Origin: Alphaproteobacteria bacterium
Lineage (GTDB): Bacteria; Pseudomonadota; Alphaproteobacteria; UBA1280; UBA12223
Assembly: GCA_003450915.1 (NCBI GenBank)
Contig: DMEM01000176.1
Span: 1 to 13,116, forward strand
Direction: 5' to 3'
Length of the DNA stretch: 13,116 nucleotides
Made by a program: the position numbers and the translations under genes. The notes under the pieces are model-generated. The model saw only the letters and a program-made list of their open reading frames with translations, searched no databases and was not told the DNA's origin. Below, piece by piece: positions 1 to 6,484 of this stretch (positions are counted from its first letter, which is position 1; each line of letters starts with the position of its first letter).

Positions 1-33
1 CATTAGAGTGGCTACTTTATCTAATTTTAAAAA

Positions 34-426
34 TTAGTCGGTGATTTCATACCTTGTAAAAAATTCATTTTTTGACTTTAAAGAGTATATCGTTAAAGGT
101 GGTAAAATATAACTGAAAACTAAGGCTAACAGATCAAAACTATAAAAACTAAAAGAAAATTTAATTAATAGAATGAAATAAATTGATACAGTCATCGCTA
201 ATACAAAAATTGCAAATAAAAGGCAGTAAATAGTATCAACTAATATCATATACTTCGCACCATTAATCAAAGTTCCCCCACATACCAAGGACATTAAAGT
301 AACAACCCCTAGCCAAACACCCCAGTTACTGTTTGGCGTAAAAATATCGTCTACATAGAGTAATAAAACTACAATGTTAATTAAAATAATTGGAAAAAGT
401 AATAATAATAATTTTGTGATGTACAT
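34..426 (-). CDS. Small multi-pass membrane protein of unknown function
   Basis: This 130-residue protein is very hydrophobic, with about four likely membrane segments (residues 5-24, 36-56, 62-88 and 98-116) and a short charged tail. I recognise no motif or family. The ATG start is preceded by AGGGAT about 5 bases upstream, a plausible ribosome binding site, and a weak promoter lies just before it. It follows the terminator of the nlpD operon on the same strand, so it is probably transcribed on its own. The first 33 bases of the window, downstream of its stop, show no supportable feature. It is probably a real inner-membrane protein because the frame is long, the start is well formed and the hydrophobic pattern is regular. 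No function can be given. Confidence 0.6.
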   Translation of the reverse strand: MYITKLLLLLFPIILINIVVLLLYVDDIFTPNSNWGVWLGVVTLMSLVCGGTLINGAKYMILVDTIYCLLFAIFVLAMTVSIYFILLIKFSFSFYSFDLLALVFSYILPPLTIYSLKSKNEFFTRYEITD

Positions 427-444
427 AACTATCCCTAGTGCTAC

Positions 445-472
445 ATTAAATAAGGAAATTTTGTTTTTTCAA
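445..472 (-). promoter_or_regulatory. Possible sigma-70-type promoter for the small membrane protein gene
   Basis: On the minus strand, TTGAAA (467-472) and TTTAAT (445-450) are 16 bases apart, each one mismatch from consensus. The predicted start of transcription falls near 438, leaving a leader of only about 11 bases that begins at the ribosome binding site. In DNA this AT-rich such matches occur by chance, so the call is tentative. Confidence 0.35.
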
Positions 473-511
473 GTTATTATGCACAAAACCAAATCTGTAA
501 CTTACTGACAT

Positions 512-541
512 AAAAAAGGGTATAGATTCTACCATACCCTC
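512..541 (-). terminator. Rho-independent terminator of the SPOR-serS-pcm-nlpD operon
   Basis: Read on the minus strand, AGGGTAT (534-540) pairs with ATACCCT (517-523) around a 10-base loop and is followed by a run of six T (512-517). It lies 15 bases after the nlpD stop codon, so it closes the six-gene minus-strand run and separates it from the small membrane protein gene. Confidence 0.8.
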
Positions 542-555
542 TTTCTAATTATATA

Positions 556-1698
556 TTATTTTAATAGTCTAGTTGGGTTAACAGCTTTACCATATCTTCT
601 TAATTCAAAATGTAACATAGGCTGCTTAGCATTTCCAGAGTCACCAGATAGAGCAATAACTTGTCCTTTAGCTACTTTAGATCCCTTTTTAACTAAAAGT
701 TTACTGTTATGAGTATATGCTGAAATATAACCATATGAATGCTTAATTAGAACCATATTACCTAATGTAGAAACACTTTCTGAATACATTACAGTACCTT
801 TTTGTGATGCTCTAACAGGTGTTCCCATTTTAACCGCTAAGTCAATACCATCATTTCTAATGCCATGACCTTGCTTACCAAACTTAGAAATAATTCTACC
901 ATTTACTGGATAAATAAAACCTTTTTTCTTGGCTAAATTTTTATCAATTTTATCAAAGTTTAAAGTTGTATCTTTTGATGTTACTTTTTTAGATGCTACA
1001 ACTACAGATTCTTTAGCTTTAAATTCTTTTTTAGCAACTGGAATTTTTAGTTTAAAGCCAGCTTTTAAGTCTTGAGGAGAGCCTAAATCATTATAAGCCA
1101 TTAAGTCAAACACAGAAACTCCATATTTTTTACCAATTCTAAACAGATTTTCACCTCTTTTAACTTTATGGTAACCAAAGTCTAAGTTTTTATTTTTATT
1201 CGTTTTTGTAACATCTTGTCTTGGAATAGAAATTTGCTTTCTAAACTCAGGAGTATTTTGGTTATAAAGCTTAGGATTTCTTGTTAAAGAATAAGGCTTT
1301 GTTTGTTCTCGTAAAGTTTGATGAACCTTAACTAGTTGCTTTTTGTGAACAACTTTCTTTTTTACTTCTGTTTTTATATAAAGCTTATCACCTGTATTTA
1401 AAACATTTGGATTTTTAAGATGATTTTGTTTAATGATTTTTCTAGGATCAACTTTATACTTACGCCCTAAAGCCCAAATACGATCACCTGGCTTTACTGT
1501 ATGATAAACCTTGTGTTTAACCTCTACAGTTTCTCTAACCATTGTATATTTAGGTTCTTGATATGTTTTTTTAACTTTTTGTCCATCTTTTTTTGCAGAT
1601 TCTAAACCATTAACTAATGGTGCTTTTGGCTGAGTTACAGAACAAGCTGATAATAAAGTTATTGTTAATAATGCTAATAAACCTTTTTGATTAAACAT
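556..1698 (-). CDS. nlpD: NlpD-like LysM/degenerate-LytM lipoprotein (amidase activator)
   Basis: 380 residues. A lipoprotein signal peptide ends in the lipobox LSAC (Cys19). Two LysM peptidoglycan-binding modules follow (about 65-108 and 176-219), then a basic linker and a C-terminal M23/LytM domain (about 278-378). The active site is degenerate. The first zinc ligand His of the HxxxD motif is Asn282, although Asp286 is kept, and the first His of the HxH motif is Met361, although His363 is kept. His330 in YTHN remains. E. coli NlpD and EnvC have comparably degraded LytM domains and activate the amidases that split septal peptidoglycan, so a regulatory rather than hydrolytic role is inferred. 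AAGGAA precedes the ATG. It is the last gene of the operon, 22 bases after the YqaA-like gene. Linkage to pcm matches nlpD loci in both gamma- and alphaproteobacteria. Confidence 0.88.
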   Translation of the reverse strand: MFNQKGLLALLTITLLSACSVTQPKAPLVNGLESAKKDGQKVKKTYQEPKYTMVRETVEVKHKVYHTVKPGDRIWALGRKYKVDPRKIIKQNHLKNPNVLNTGDKLYIKTEVKKKVVHKKQLVKVHQTLREQTKPYSLTRNPKLYNQNTPEFRKQISIPRQDVTKTNKNKNLDFGYHKVKRGENLFRIGKKYGVSVFDLMAYNDLGSPQDLKAGFKLKIPVAKKEFKAKESVVVASKKVTSKDTTLNFDKIDKNLAKKKGFIYPVNGRIISKFGKQGHGIRNDGIDLAVKMGTPVRASQKGTVMYSESVSTLGNMVLIKHSYGYISAYTHNSKLLVKKGSKVAKGQVIALSGDSGNAKQPMLHFELRRYGKAVNPTRLLK

Positions 1699-1720
1699 AA
1701 TTTTTTCCTTAAATGCTTTT

Positions 1721-2314
1721 TTAGTTTGTTACTGCTAGTAATTGCCAAGCAACCACAGCTAAAATAATTGCCACACCTGCTAACATTGTTAGTGGGTATA
1801 GGTTTCTTTCAACCCAAACTTTAAGCTCTGGGCCACCTCTCCATAAAACCCATGAGATTAGATAGAATCTTGCACCTCTAGAGATAACAGACATAGCAAC
1901 AAAACCTGCAAAGTTAATATCAAACATACCAGAGGTGATAGTAAATATTTTGTATGGAATTGGAGAAAAACCTGCGACACCAACAATTAACACATCATAG
2001 TTTTGGTACCATTGTTGAATTTTTTCATAATACTCTTGTAGTGAGTAGAAGTTAATAATTCCCATTCCTATTGTATCTTGGAACATAGCCCCTATAAAGT
2101 AACCAACCACACCACCAAGTGCAGAACCTAGTGTTGCCATTAATGCAAATCTAAATGCTTTAGTTGGCAATAAAATACATAGTGGAATTAATAATACATC
2201 AGGTGGAATTGGGAAAAATGTAGACTCTGCAAAAGCAATGGCAAATAAATACCAACCTGCATTTTTATTAGTAGCAAATGATGAAACTTTTTCATAAAGA
2301 GCTTTTGAACTCAT
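1721..2314 (-). CDS. YqaA/DedA-family (SNARE-associated/VTT) inner-membrane protein
   Basis: 197 residues with several membrane segments. It carries the family hallmarks: an acidic residue before a re-entrant proline motif (FAES then PIPPD, residues 28-39), a glycine-rich GSALGGVVGYFIG segment (63-75), a second re-entrant motif FSPIPYK (116-122) and the arginine pair RGAR (146-149). The order and short length fit the YqaA subgroup of the DedA superfamily. DedA proteins affect membrane homeostasis, and some flip undecaprenyl phosphate or phospholipids; which substrate applies here cannot be read from the sequence. A strong AAGGAG site lies about 6 bases before the ATG. The gene sits between pcm and nlpD, which are usually adjacent, so it looks inserted into a conserved pair. 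Its spacing to both neighbours is short (18 and 22 bases), implying cotranscription. Confidence 0.85.
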   Translation of the reverse strand: MSSKALYEKVSSFATNKNAGWYLFAIAFAESTFFPIPPDVLLIPLCILLPTKAFRFALMATLGSALGGVVGYFIGAMFQDTIGMGIINFYSLQEYYEKIQQWYQNYDVLIVGVAGFSPIPYKIFTITSGMFDINFAGFVAMSVISRGARFYLISWVLWRGGPELKVWVERNLYPLTMLAGVAIILAVVAWQLLAVTN

Positions 2315-2332
2315 GAATACTCTCCTTTTAAA

Positions 2333-2980
2333 TTAAACTGTACCTTTTAACATTGGTACAAATTTTACGAATCCTAGTGAATGTGTTGTATATGAATCTT
2401 CAGTTTTAATAACTTTTAATAATTCTTGTGTTTGACCTTCTTGTCCTAAAGGCAGTACCATTATACCACCAACTTTCATTTGTTGCAAAAGTTTATCTGG
2501 AATATTTTCAGAGGCAGCACTTACAATAATTTTATCAAATGGCGATTGGCTAGTAAATCCCTCATATCCATCAGCATGAATAATCGTATAGTTGTTATTT
2601 GGCTCAGACTCTAAATTCTTTTCAGCTACATGAACTAACTCTAAAAAGCGTTCAATTGAAAAAACGCGTCTATTTAACCTAGCTAAAACAGCTGTTTGAT
2701 AACCTGAGCCTGTTCCAATTTCAAGTAATTTATCTTCCCAAGAAATATTTAAAGCTTCTATCATAATACCAACGATTAAAACCTGAGAAATTGTTTGCCC
2801 TGCTTGAATTGGCAAAGCTGAATCATCATAAGCTTGAGGTACTAGTTTTTCATCAACGTAATTTTCTCTATCAACACTTGCTAAAGCTTTAAGGGTTGAT
2901 GTAGATAAAACACCAGACTGTTCGATTTTCTCGAACAGTCTAGCTTTTGATTCTGCTATTTGCTTATTTTTTAGATGCAC
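2333..2980 (-). CDS. pcm: Protein-L-isoaspartate O-methyltransferase
   Basis: This cytoplasmic repair enzyme methylates isoaspartyl residues in aged proteins using S-adenosylmethionine. Visible motifs are the substrate-side segment AYDDSALPI-GQTIS (residues 50-65), the SAM-binding glycine loop LLEIGTGSGYQTA (85-97), an acidic residue at Glu110, and IIVSAASENIP followed by a glycine-rich strand (151-178). The length of 215 residues is normal. The start is a GTG at 2980, 12 bases after the serS stop codon; no ATG is available before the conserved core, and only a weak AGAG element precedes it, so translational coupling to serS is likely. The usual proline after QTISQ is replaced by Val-Leu, a minor divergence. 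Association with serS and nlpD is typical. Confidence 0.92.
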   Translation of the reverse strand: MHLKNKQIAESKARLFEKIEQSGVLSTSTLKALASVDRENYVDEKLVPQAYDDSALPIQAGQTISQVLIVGIMIEALNISWEDKLLEIGTGSGYQTAVLARLNRRVFSIERFLELVHVAEKNLESEPNNNYTIIHADGYEGFTSQSPFDKIIVSAASENIPDKLLQQMKVGGIMVLPLGQEGQTQELLKVIKTEDSYTTHSLGFVKFVPMLKGTV

Positions 2981-2992
2981 TTTTAATACTCT

Positions 2993-4267
2993 TTATTTTG
3001 TATATTTAGTGATAATTTCTTGACCTCTCATGAATGGTCTTAATGCCTCTGGAATAACAATATCACCGTTTTCAGTTTGGTAGTTTTCCATAACAGCAAG
3101 TAAACATCTACCTACAGCTAAACCTGAACCGTTTAGTGTGTGTAAGAATCTTACTTTACCTTCTGCATCTTTAAATCTTGCTTTCATTCTACGTGCTTGG
3201 AAGTCCCAACAGTTTGAAATTGACGCGATTTCTCTGTATGCATCTTGGCCTGGCAACCAAACTTCTAAATCAACAGTTCTTCTTGCACCAAAACCTGTAT
3301 CACCTGAACATAGTTGCATTACTCTATATGGTAATTCTAAAGTTTGTAGTACTTTTTCAGCTGAAGAAATCATCTCTTCATGAGTCTTGTTTGATTCATC
3401 TGGGTGTACAATTTGTACCATTTCAACTTTTTGGAATTGATGCACTCTTAAAATACCACCAACATCACGACCCGCTGAACCAGCTTCAGCTCTAAAGCAA
3501 GGTGTTAAACCAGTAAATTTAAATGGAAGGTCTGATTCTGCCCAAATGTTATCTCTAACATAGTTTGTTAATGGAACTTCAGATGTTGGAATTAACCATT
3601 TACCATCTGTTGTCACATATAAATCTTCTGTAAATTTAGGTAATTGACCTGTACCGAACATACACTCTTCATTAACCATAAATGGAGGGCTAACTTCTGT
3701 GTAACCATCTTCAGCTTTAAGCTCTAGCATTAATGTTGAAATAGCTCTTTCAAGTCTTGAAATATCACCTTGTAACCAAAAACCACGAGAACCTGCAATT
3801 TTTTGACCTGCTTCAAAATCAATAAGATTTAAGTTAACACCTAATTCATTGTGTTCTTTTGGTTCAAAATCAAATTTAGTTGGCTCTAGGTAACCTCTTA
3901 ATTCAATATTATCTTCTTCATCAGCACCTGCAGGAACATCAGTTGATAAAACATTGGGAATTGTAGCAATAAAGTCATCAAATGTTTTTTGTGCTTCTCT
4001 TTGTTTTTCATCAAGTTCTTTAACTCTTGGAGAAATACCAGCCATTTCAGCTAATAGTTCTGCAGCGTCATTACCTTGTGATTTTTCAATACCTATTTGC
4101 TTTGAAACTACGTTTCTTTTATTTTGTAATTCTTGGATTTCTGTTTTAATCGCTCTTAAAGCTTCGTCTAACTTTTTAAATTCTGCAGATACAGGTTCTT
4201 TACCTCTTGTTGCTTGGCTTGCATCTACTACTTCTGGGTTTTCTCTTAATAATTTAACGTCGATCAT
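2993..4267 (-). CDS. serS: Seryl-tRNA synthetase
   Basis: 424 residues, the normal length for bacterial SerRS. The N-terminal tRNA-binding coiled coil spans about residues 26-100. The class II catalytic core follows, with motif 1 around 189-199, motif 2 starting FRAEAGSAGRD (258-268) and running to HQFQKVE, and motif 3 NGSGLAVGRCLLAV (379-392). It charges tRNA-Ser, and tRNA-Sec where present, with serine in the cytoplasm. The ATG start is preceded by AAGGAA about 10 bases upstream. It begins only 6 bases after the YdcF-like gene ends, so it depends on upstream transcription. No T-box or other amino-acid-sensing leader is visible next to it. All class II signature residues appear intact. Confidence 0.97.
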   Translation of the reverse strand: MIDVKLLRENPEVVDASQATRGKEPVSAEFKKLDEALRAIKTEIQELQNKRNVVSKQIGIEKSQGNDAAELLAEMAGISPRVKELDEKQREAQKTFDDFIATIPNVLSTDVPAGADEEDNIELRGYLEPTKFDFEPKEHNELGVNLNLIDFEAGQKIAGSRGFWLQGDISRLERAISTLMLELKAEDGYTEVSPPFMVNEECMFGTGQLPKFTEDLYVTTDGKWLIPTSEVPLTNYVRDNIWAESDLPFKFTGLTPCFRAEAGSAGRDVGGILRVHQFQKVEMVQIVHPDESNKTHEEMISSAEKVLQTLELPYRVMQLCSGDTGFGARRTVDLEVWLPGQDAYREIASISNCWDFQARRMKARFKDAEGKVRFLHTLNGSGLAVGRCLLAVMENYQTENGDIVIPEALRPFMRGQEIITKYTK

Positions 4268-4273
4268 TTTTAT

Positions 4274-5086
4274 TTATTCCTTATTTTCTAATTCTTTTGG
4301 TTTGTAAGATAGATATCTTACTTCAATTCTTTGATTGATTAAGTCTAATGCTAGTTCTATATACTCTTTAATTACGGATCTATTTAGCATTAAACCTTCA
4401 ATACTTGGCAGGTATTGAGAAACCGAGGATCGCTCTTTTTGAATTGCAAATACAGGGAATGGAATCATTTCAACTCCTCTTGATCTAAATAATGCTAATG
4501 TTCTAAGCATTTTTATTTCATCTACAACTAAACCAGGGTTTTTAACGTTGTAGCGTTTCATAATGCTACTACATTGCCAAGCCTGTTCATATAGATTTTT
4601 AGAAATTGTTTCTGTTAGTGTTTTTCGAATTTGTGTTGTTTGATTGTCAAAATATGCTTTAACTACTTCTGATTCTGCTTTATCAGTGTCATTACCTTCA
4701 ATTTTACCACCACACATTAATACAGGTACTTTTCTATCTGCTAGTTTTGCCTGTAAGTAATATGCAATATTAGCTGCTTTAAATGAATCTTCATTTGGAG
4801 TCCAGCCAATTGCTGGTCCGTTATAATCAATACCTTGAGATGGCATTACAATCATATCAATTTCTTCTAAAGAACTTACCGCTTTAAACTTAACATCTGA
4901 AATTAAAAATGAAGCTAAAAACTTACCAACGAATACATTTGAGAATAAAAGAACTGTAACTAATAAAATTACACTTAGAGTTCTGGCTTTAGCAAATTTA
5001 CTTGTAAATAAGTAAAATGATGCAAACAGAAATAATATAACGAAAATCCCTGGTAAGCCTAATAAATATAGTATGATATCCTTCAT
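4274..5086 (-). CDS. YdcF/ElyC-like DUF218 membrane protein
   Basis: 270 residues. Two N-terminal membrane segments (about 6-28 and 37-59) are followed by a soluble domain with the DUF218 pattern (about 75-212): a first strand IDMIVMPSQG, a glycine strand VPVLMCGGKIEGND (120-133), a Ser-Glu pair at 139-140, a TISKNLYEQA segment (160-169) matching the family's T-x-E-N helix, and a final LALFRSRGVEMIPFP stretch (197-211). E. coli ElyC (YcbC) has this layout and affects envelope and lipid-carrier metabolism; SanA and YdcF are relatives of unclear biochemistry. The family match is moderate because several conserved positions have drifted. AAGGGG lies about 8 bases before the ATG. In the usual alphaproteobacterial order surE lies next to serS on its other side, so this is not a surE replacement by position. 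Envelope function fits its neighbours. Confidence 0.7.
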   Translation of the reverse strand: MKDIILYLLGLPGIFVILFLFASFYLFTSKFAKARTLSVILLVTVLLFSNVFVGKFLASFLISDVKFKAVSSLEEIDMIVMPSQGIDYNGPAIGWTPNEDSFKAANIAYYLQAKLADRKVPVLMCGGKIEGNDTDKAESEVVKAYFDNQTTQIRKTLTETISKNLYEQAWQCSSIMKRYNVKNPGLVVDEIKMLRTLALFRSRGVEMIPFPVFAIQKERSSVSQYLPSIEGLMLNRSVIKEYIELALDLINQRIEVRYLSYKPKELENKE

Positions 5087-5119
5087 AGTTACACCCCTTT
5101 TATTAATAAATATATTTTA

Positions 5120-5899
5120 TTAGATTTTTGCTCTTAAACAAGCTTGTTTTTGAACTTTAAGTTGGCTACAGATTTGTTTAGCATGTTCTTTATCTTTAAG
5201 ACCTGTAAAGTAAACTCTGTAAACAACGCCTTTTTCGCCTAAATCAACTCTTTTAACATAAGGTTTTAGGCCTACTAAAATATTACCAACTTTTTTATTA
5301 TAAACACCTACTGCTCTTTTAGCATCAGCATTTTTTCTAAATGAACCTAACTGAACAGCCCAACCATTTGCAACTGAAGTTTTTACAACAGGCACTGATT
5401 TTGGAGCTTCTTTTTTAGCTACTTGAACTGGCTTTTCAACTTTTACAGTTTTAACAACTGGCTTTGCCACTTCAACTTTTTTAACTTCAGCTTTAGGCTC
5501 TACTTTTACAATTTTAGGAGCTACTTTAGTAACCTTTACTTTTTCAGCAAGAGCTTTCTTTTCAATAGCTTGTCTTGCTAGTTCAGCATTTTTTGCATCT
5601 AAGTCTTTTGCTTTTGCGATAACTGCATCATTTACAGCATCACTTGAAGTTTCAGATTCTAATAAATCAAACAACTGTTTATCTTGATGATCAATTTTCA
5701 TACCACCTGGAGTTTCAGGGCGTTGTTTAACCATTTCTGGAGCTTTAACAACCATTGGCTCTAGTGTTTCATTATCAACATTATTTGATACAGCTGAAAT
5801 AACTAACCAGGCAAAACCTGCAAGCACAGCAATAGCTGAACCTCTTTTTAGCCAAACAACTTTTGCGCTACTTTTTAATGAGAAATTATTTGCAGACAT
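5120..5899 (-). CDS. SPOR-domain cell-envelope protein
   Basis: 259 residues. There is a short cytoplasmic N-terminus, one membrane anchor (about 19-38), an extended periplasmic linker rich in Lys, Val, Ala and Pro (about 105-175), and a C-terminal SPOR domain (178-258) beginning NGWAVQLGSFRKNADAKRAV. SPOR domains bind peptidoglycan strands stripped of stem peptides at the division septum, so a septal role is inferred. A good GGAGGT site lies about 8 bases before the ATG. It is the first gene of the six-gene run, and its promoter overlaps that of erpA. Alphaproteobacteria commonly encode such a protein between argS and nagZ; here those neighbours are missing and it leads directly toward serS. 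The architecture resembles FtsN or DedD, but the anchor and linker are too generic to assign either name. Confidence 0.87.
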   Translation of the reverse strand: MSANNFSLKSSAKVVWLKRGSAIAVLAGFAWLVISAVSNNVDNETLEPMVVKAPEMVKQRPETPGGMKIDHQDKQLFDLLESETSSDAVNDAVIAKAKDLDAKNAELARQAIEKKALAEKVKVTKVAPKIVKVEPKAEVKKVEVAKPVVKTVKVEKPVQVAKKEAPKSVPVVKTSVANGWAVQLGSFRKNADAKRAVGVYNKKVGNILVGLKPYVKRVDLGEKGVVYRVYFTGLKDKEHAKQICSQLKVQKQACLRAKI

Positions 5900-5930
5900 A
5901 AGATCTACCTCCGAATATATTTTTTTAGTG

Positions 5931-5959
5931 TTGCAAAAATTTTAGCACTATATTATACT
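5931..5959 (+). promoter_or_regulatory. Promoter of erpA (and possibly traT)
   Basis: TTGCAA (5931-5936) and TATACT (5954-5959) are spaced by the ideal 17 bases on the plus strand. The -10 box has five of six consensus bases. Transcription would start near 5966, giving a leader of about 59 bases before the erpA ATG at 6025. It overlaps the opposing SPOR-operon promoter almost completely. Confidence 0.65.
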
Positions 5960-5967
5960 TTTTGCAA
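5939..5967 (-). promoter_or_regulatory. Promoter of the SPOR-serS-pcm-nlpD operon
   Basis: On the minus strand TTGCAA (5962-5967) and TAAAAT (5939-5944) are 17 bases apart; the -10 box has five of six consensus bases. Transcription would start near 5932, leaving a leader of about 33 bases that contains the GGAGGT site of the SPOR gene. It is the only good promoter candidate I see for the whole six-gene run. Confidence 0.65.
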
Positions 5968-6024
5968 GACATTATAAGTATTTTAGAGAAATATTTTCAC
6001 AAAAAATTAAGGATTTTACAAATT

Positions 6025-6390
6025 ATGATAAAAATTGAGTTTGACGACTTAAATACACAAGTAAGTGACTGTAAATTTGAGCTTACAGATTCAGCTAAGA
6101 AAAAGCTAAAAGATGTGTTTTCAAAAAAGCCAAACAGCTTTTTAAGACTAAAAGTTGATTCAGGTGGCTGTAATGGTTTTAACTACACATTTGATATTGA
6201 CGAAACTCTTACAGAAAATGACTTAGAAACTACCGTTGAAGGGCTAAAAATTGTTGTTGATAGCATTTCAAATGGCTATATTAATGGTTCAACTATTGAC
6301 TTTGTAGAAGAACTACAAGCAAGTCACTTTAAAATTAAAAACCCAAATGCTACAAGCTCATGTAGCTGTGGTACTAGTTTCTCTATCTAA
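6025..6390 (+). CDS. erpA: A-type iron-sulfur carrier protein (ErpA/IscA family)
   Basis: 121 residues from the ATG at 6025. The three cluster-binding cysteines are in place: Cys49 in DSGGCNGFNY and Cys113/Cys115 in SSCSCGTSFS at the C-terminus, with the family signature DFVEELQASHFKIKNPNA before them. A-type carriers pass [4Fe-4S] clusters to apo-enzymes. A TTG at 5962 in the same frame would add 21 residues, but it lies at or before the predicted transcription start and the family core begins after the ATG, so 6025 is preferred; TAAGGA precedes it. ErpA is favoured over IscA or SufA because erpA is the usual neighbour of the SPOR/serS block in alphaproteobacteria and no isc or suf genes are nearby. 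Complex I, encoded nearby, is a plausible client of such carriers. Confidence 0.88.
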   Translation: MIKIEFDDLNTQVSDCKFELTDSAKKKLKDVFSKKPNSFLRLKVDSGGCNGFNYTFDIDETLTENDLETTVEGLKIVVDSISNGYINGSTIDFVEELQASHFKIKNPNATSSCSCGTSFSI

Positions 6391-6434
6391 AAAAGTAATA
6401 ATTTACTTTGCAGTTTATTCTAATTTTAGATAGA
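6382..6434. repeat. Nested inverted repeats between erpA and traT
   Basis: TCTATCTAAAA (6382-6392) and TTTTAGATAGA (6424-6434) are perfect 11-base inverted arms 31 bases apart. Inside lies a second pair, AAAGTAA (6392-6398) and TTACTTT (6403-6409), with a 4-base loop. The left arm includes the erpA stop codon and the right arm overlaps the putative traT -10 box. The low G+C makes a strong terminator unlikely, but an RNA fold at the erpA 3' end is possible. Confidence 0.5.
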
Positions 6435-6436
6435 AT
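6408..6436 (+). promoter_or_regulatory. Possible promoter of traT
   Basis: TTGCAG (6408-6413) and TAGAAT (6431-6436) are 17 bases apart on the plus strand. The -10 box has five of six consensus bases and the -35 box three of six. Transcription would start near 6443, about 42 bases before the traT ATG. The gap of 94 bases after erpA is large enough for independent expression. Confidence 0.45.
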
Positions 6437-6484
6437 GTAACTAATAAATCTTAATAACAAAAACATAAATTGGAGAATAGGAAA

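Larger units (their letters stand above)
5931..5967. repeat. 9-bp perfect inverted repeat holding both divergent -35 boxes
   Basis: TTGCAAAAA (5931-5939) and TTTTTGCAA (5959-5967) are exact reverse complements separated by 19 bases. The outer six bases of each arm form the -35 box of one of two oppositely directed promoters. The repeat may be simply the symmetric promoter pair, or an operator for a dimeric regulator; the sequence cannot decide. Confidence 0.75.

Noticed and set aside
21..37. CTAATTTT/AAAATTAG inverted repeat at the stop of the small membrane protein gene
   Set aside because: The arms are all but contiguous (one base between) and A-T only, so no stable hairpin would form; not a credible terminator.
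3138..4307. Three plus-strand reading frames of 81-117 codons
   Set aside because: They lie entirely opposite serS, which has complete class II motifs; they have no recognisable motif and reflect antisense of a conserved gene.
5962..6024. Upstream TTG start adding 21 residues to ErpA
   Set aside because: It coincides with the minus-strand -35 box and lies at or before the predicted erpA transcription start; the family core begins after the ATG at 6025.
6470..6484. Upstream TTG start adding five residues to TraT
   Set aside because: The codons right after it contain GGAG that best serves as ribosome binding site for the ATG at 6485, and the signal peptide is complete without the extension.
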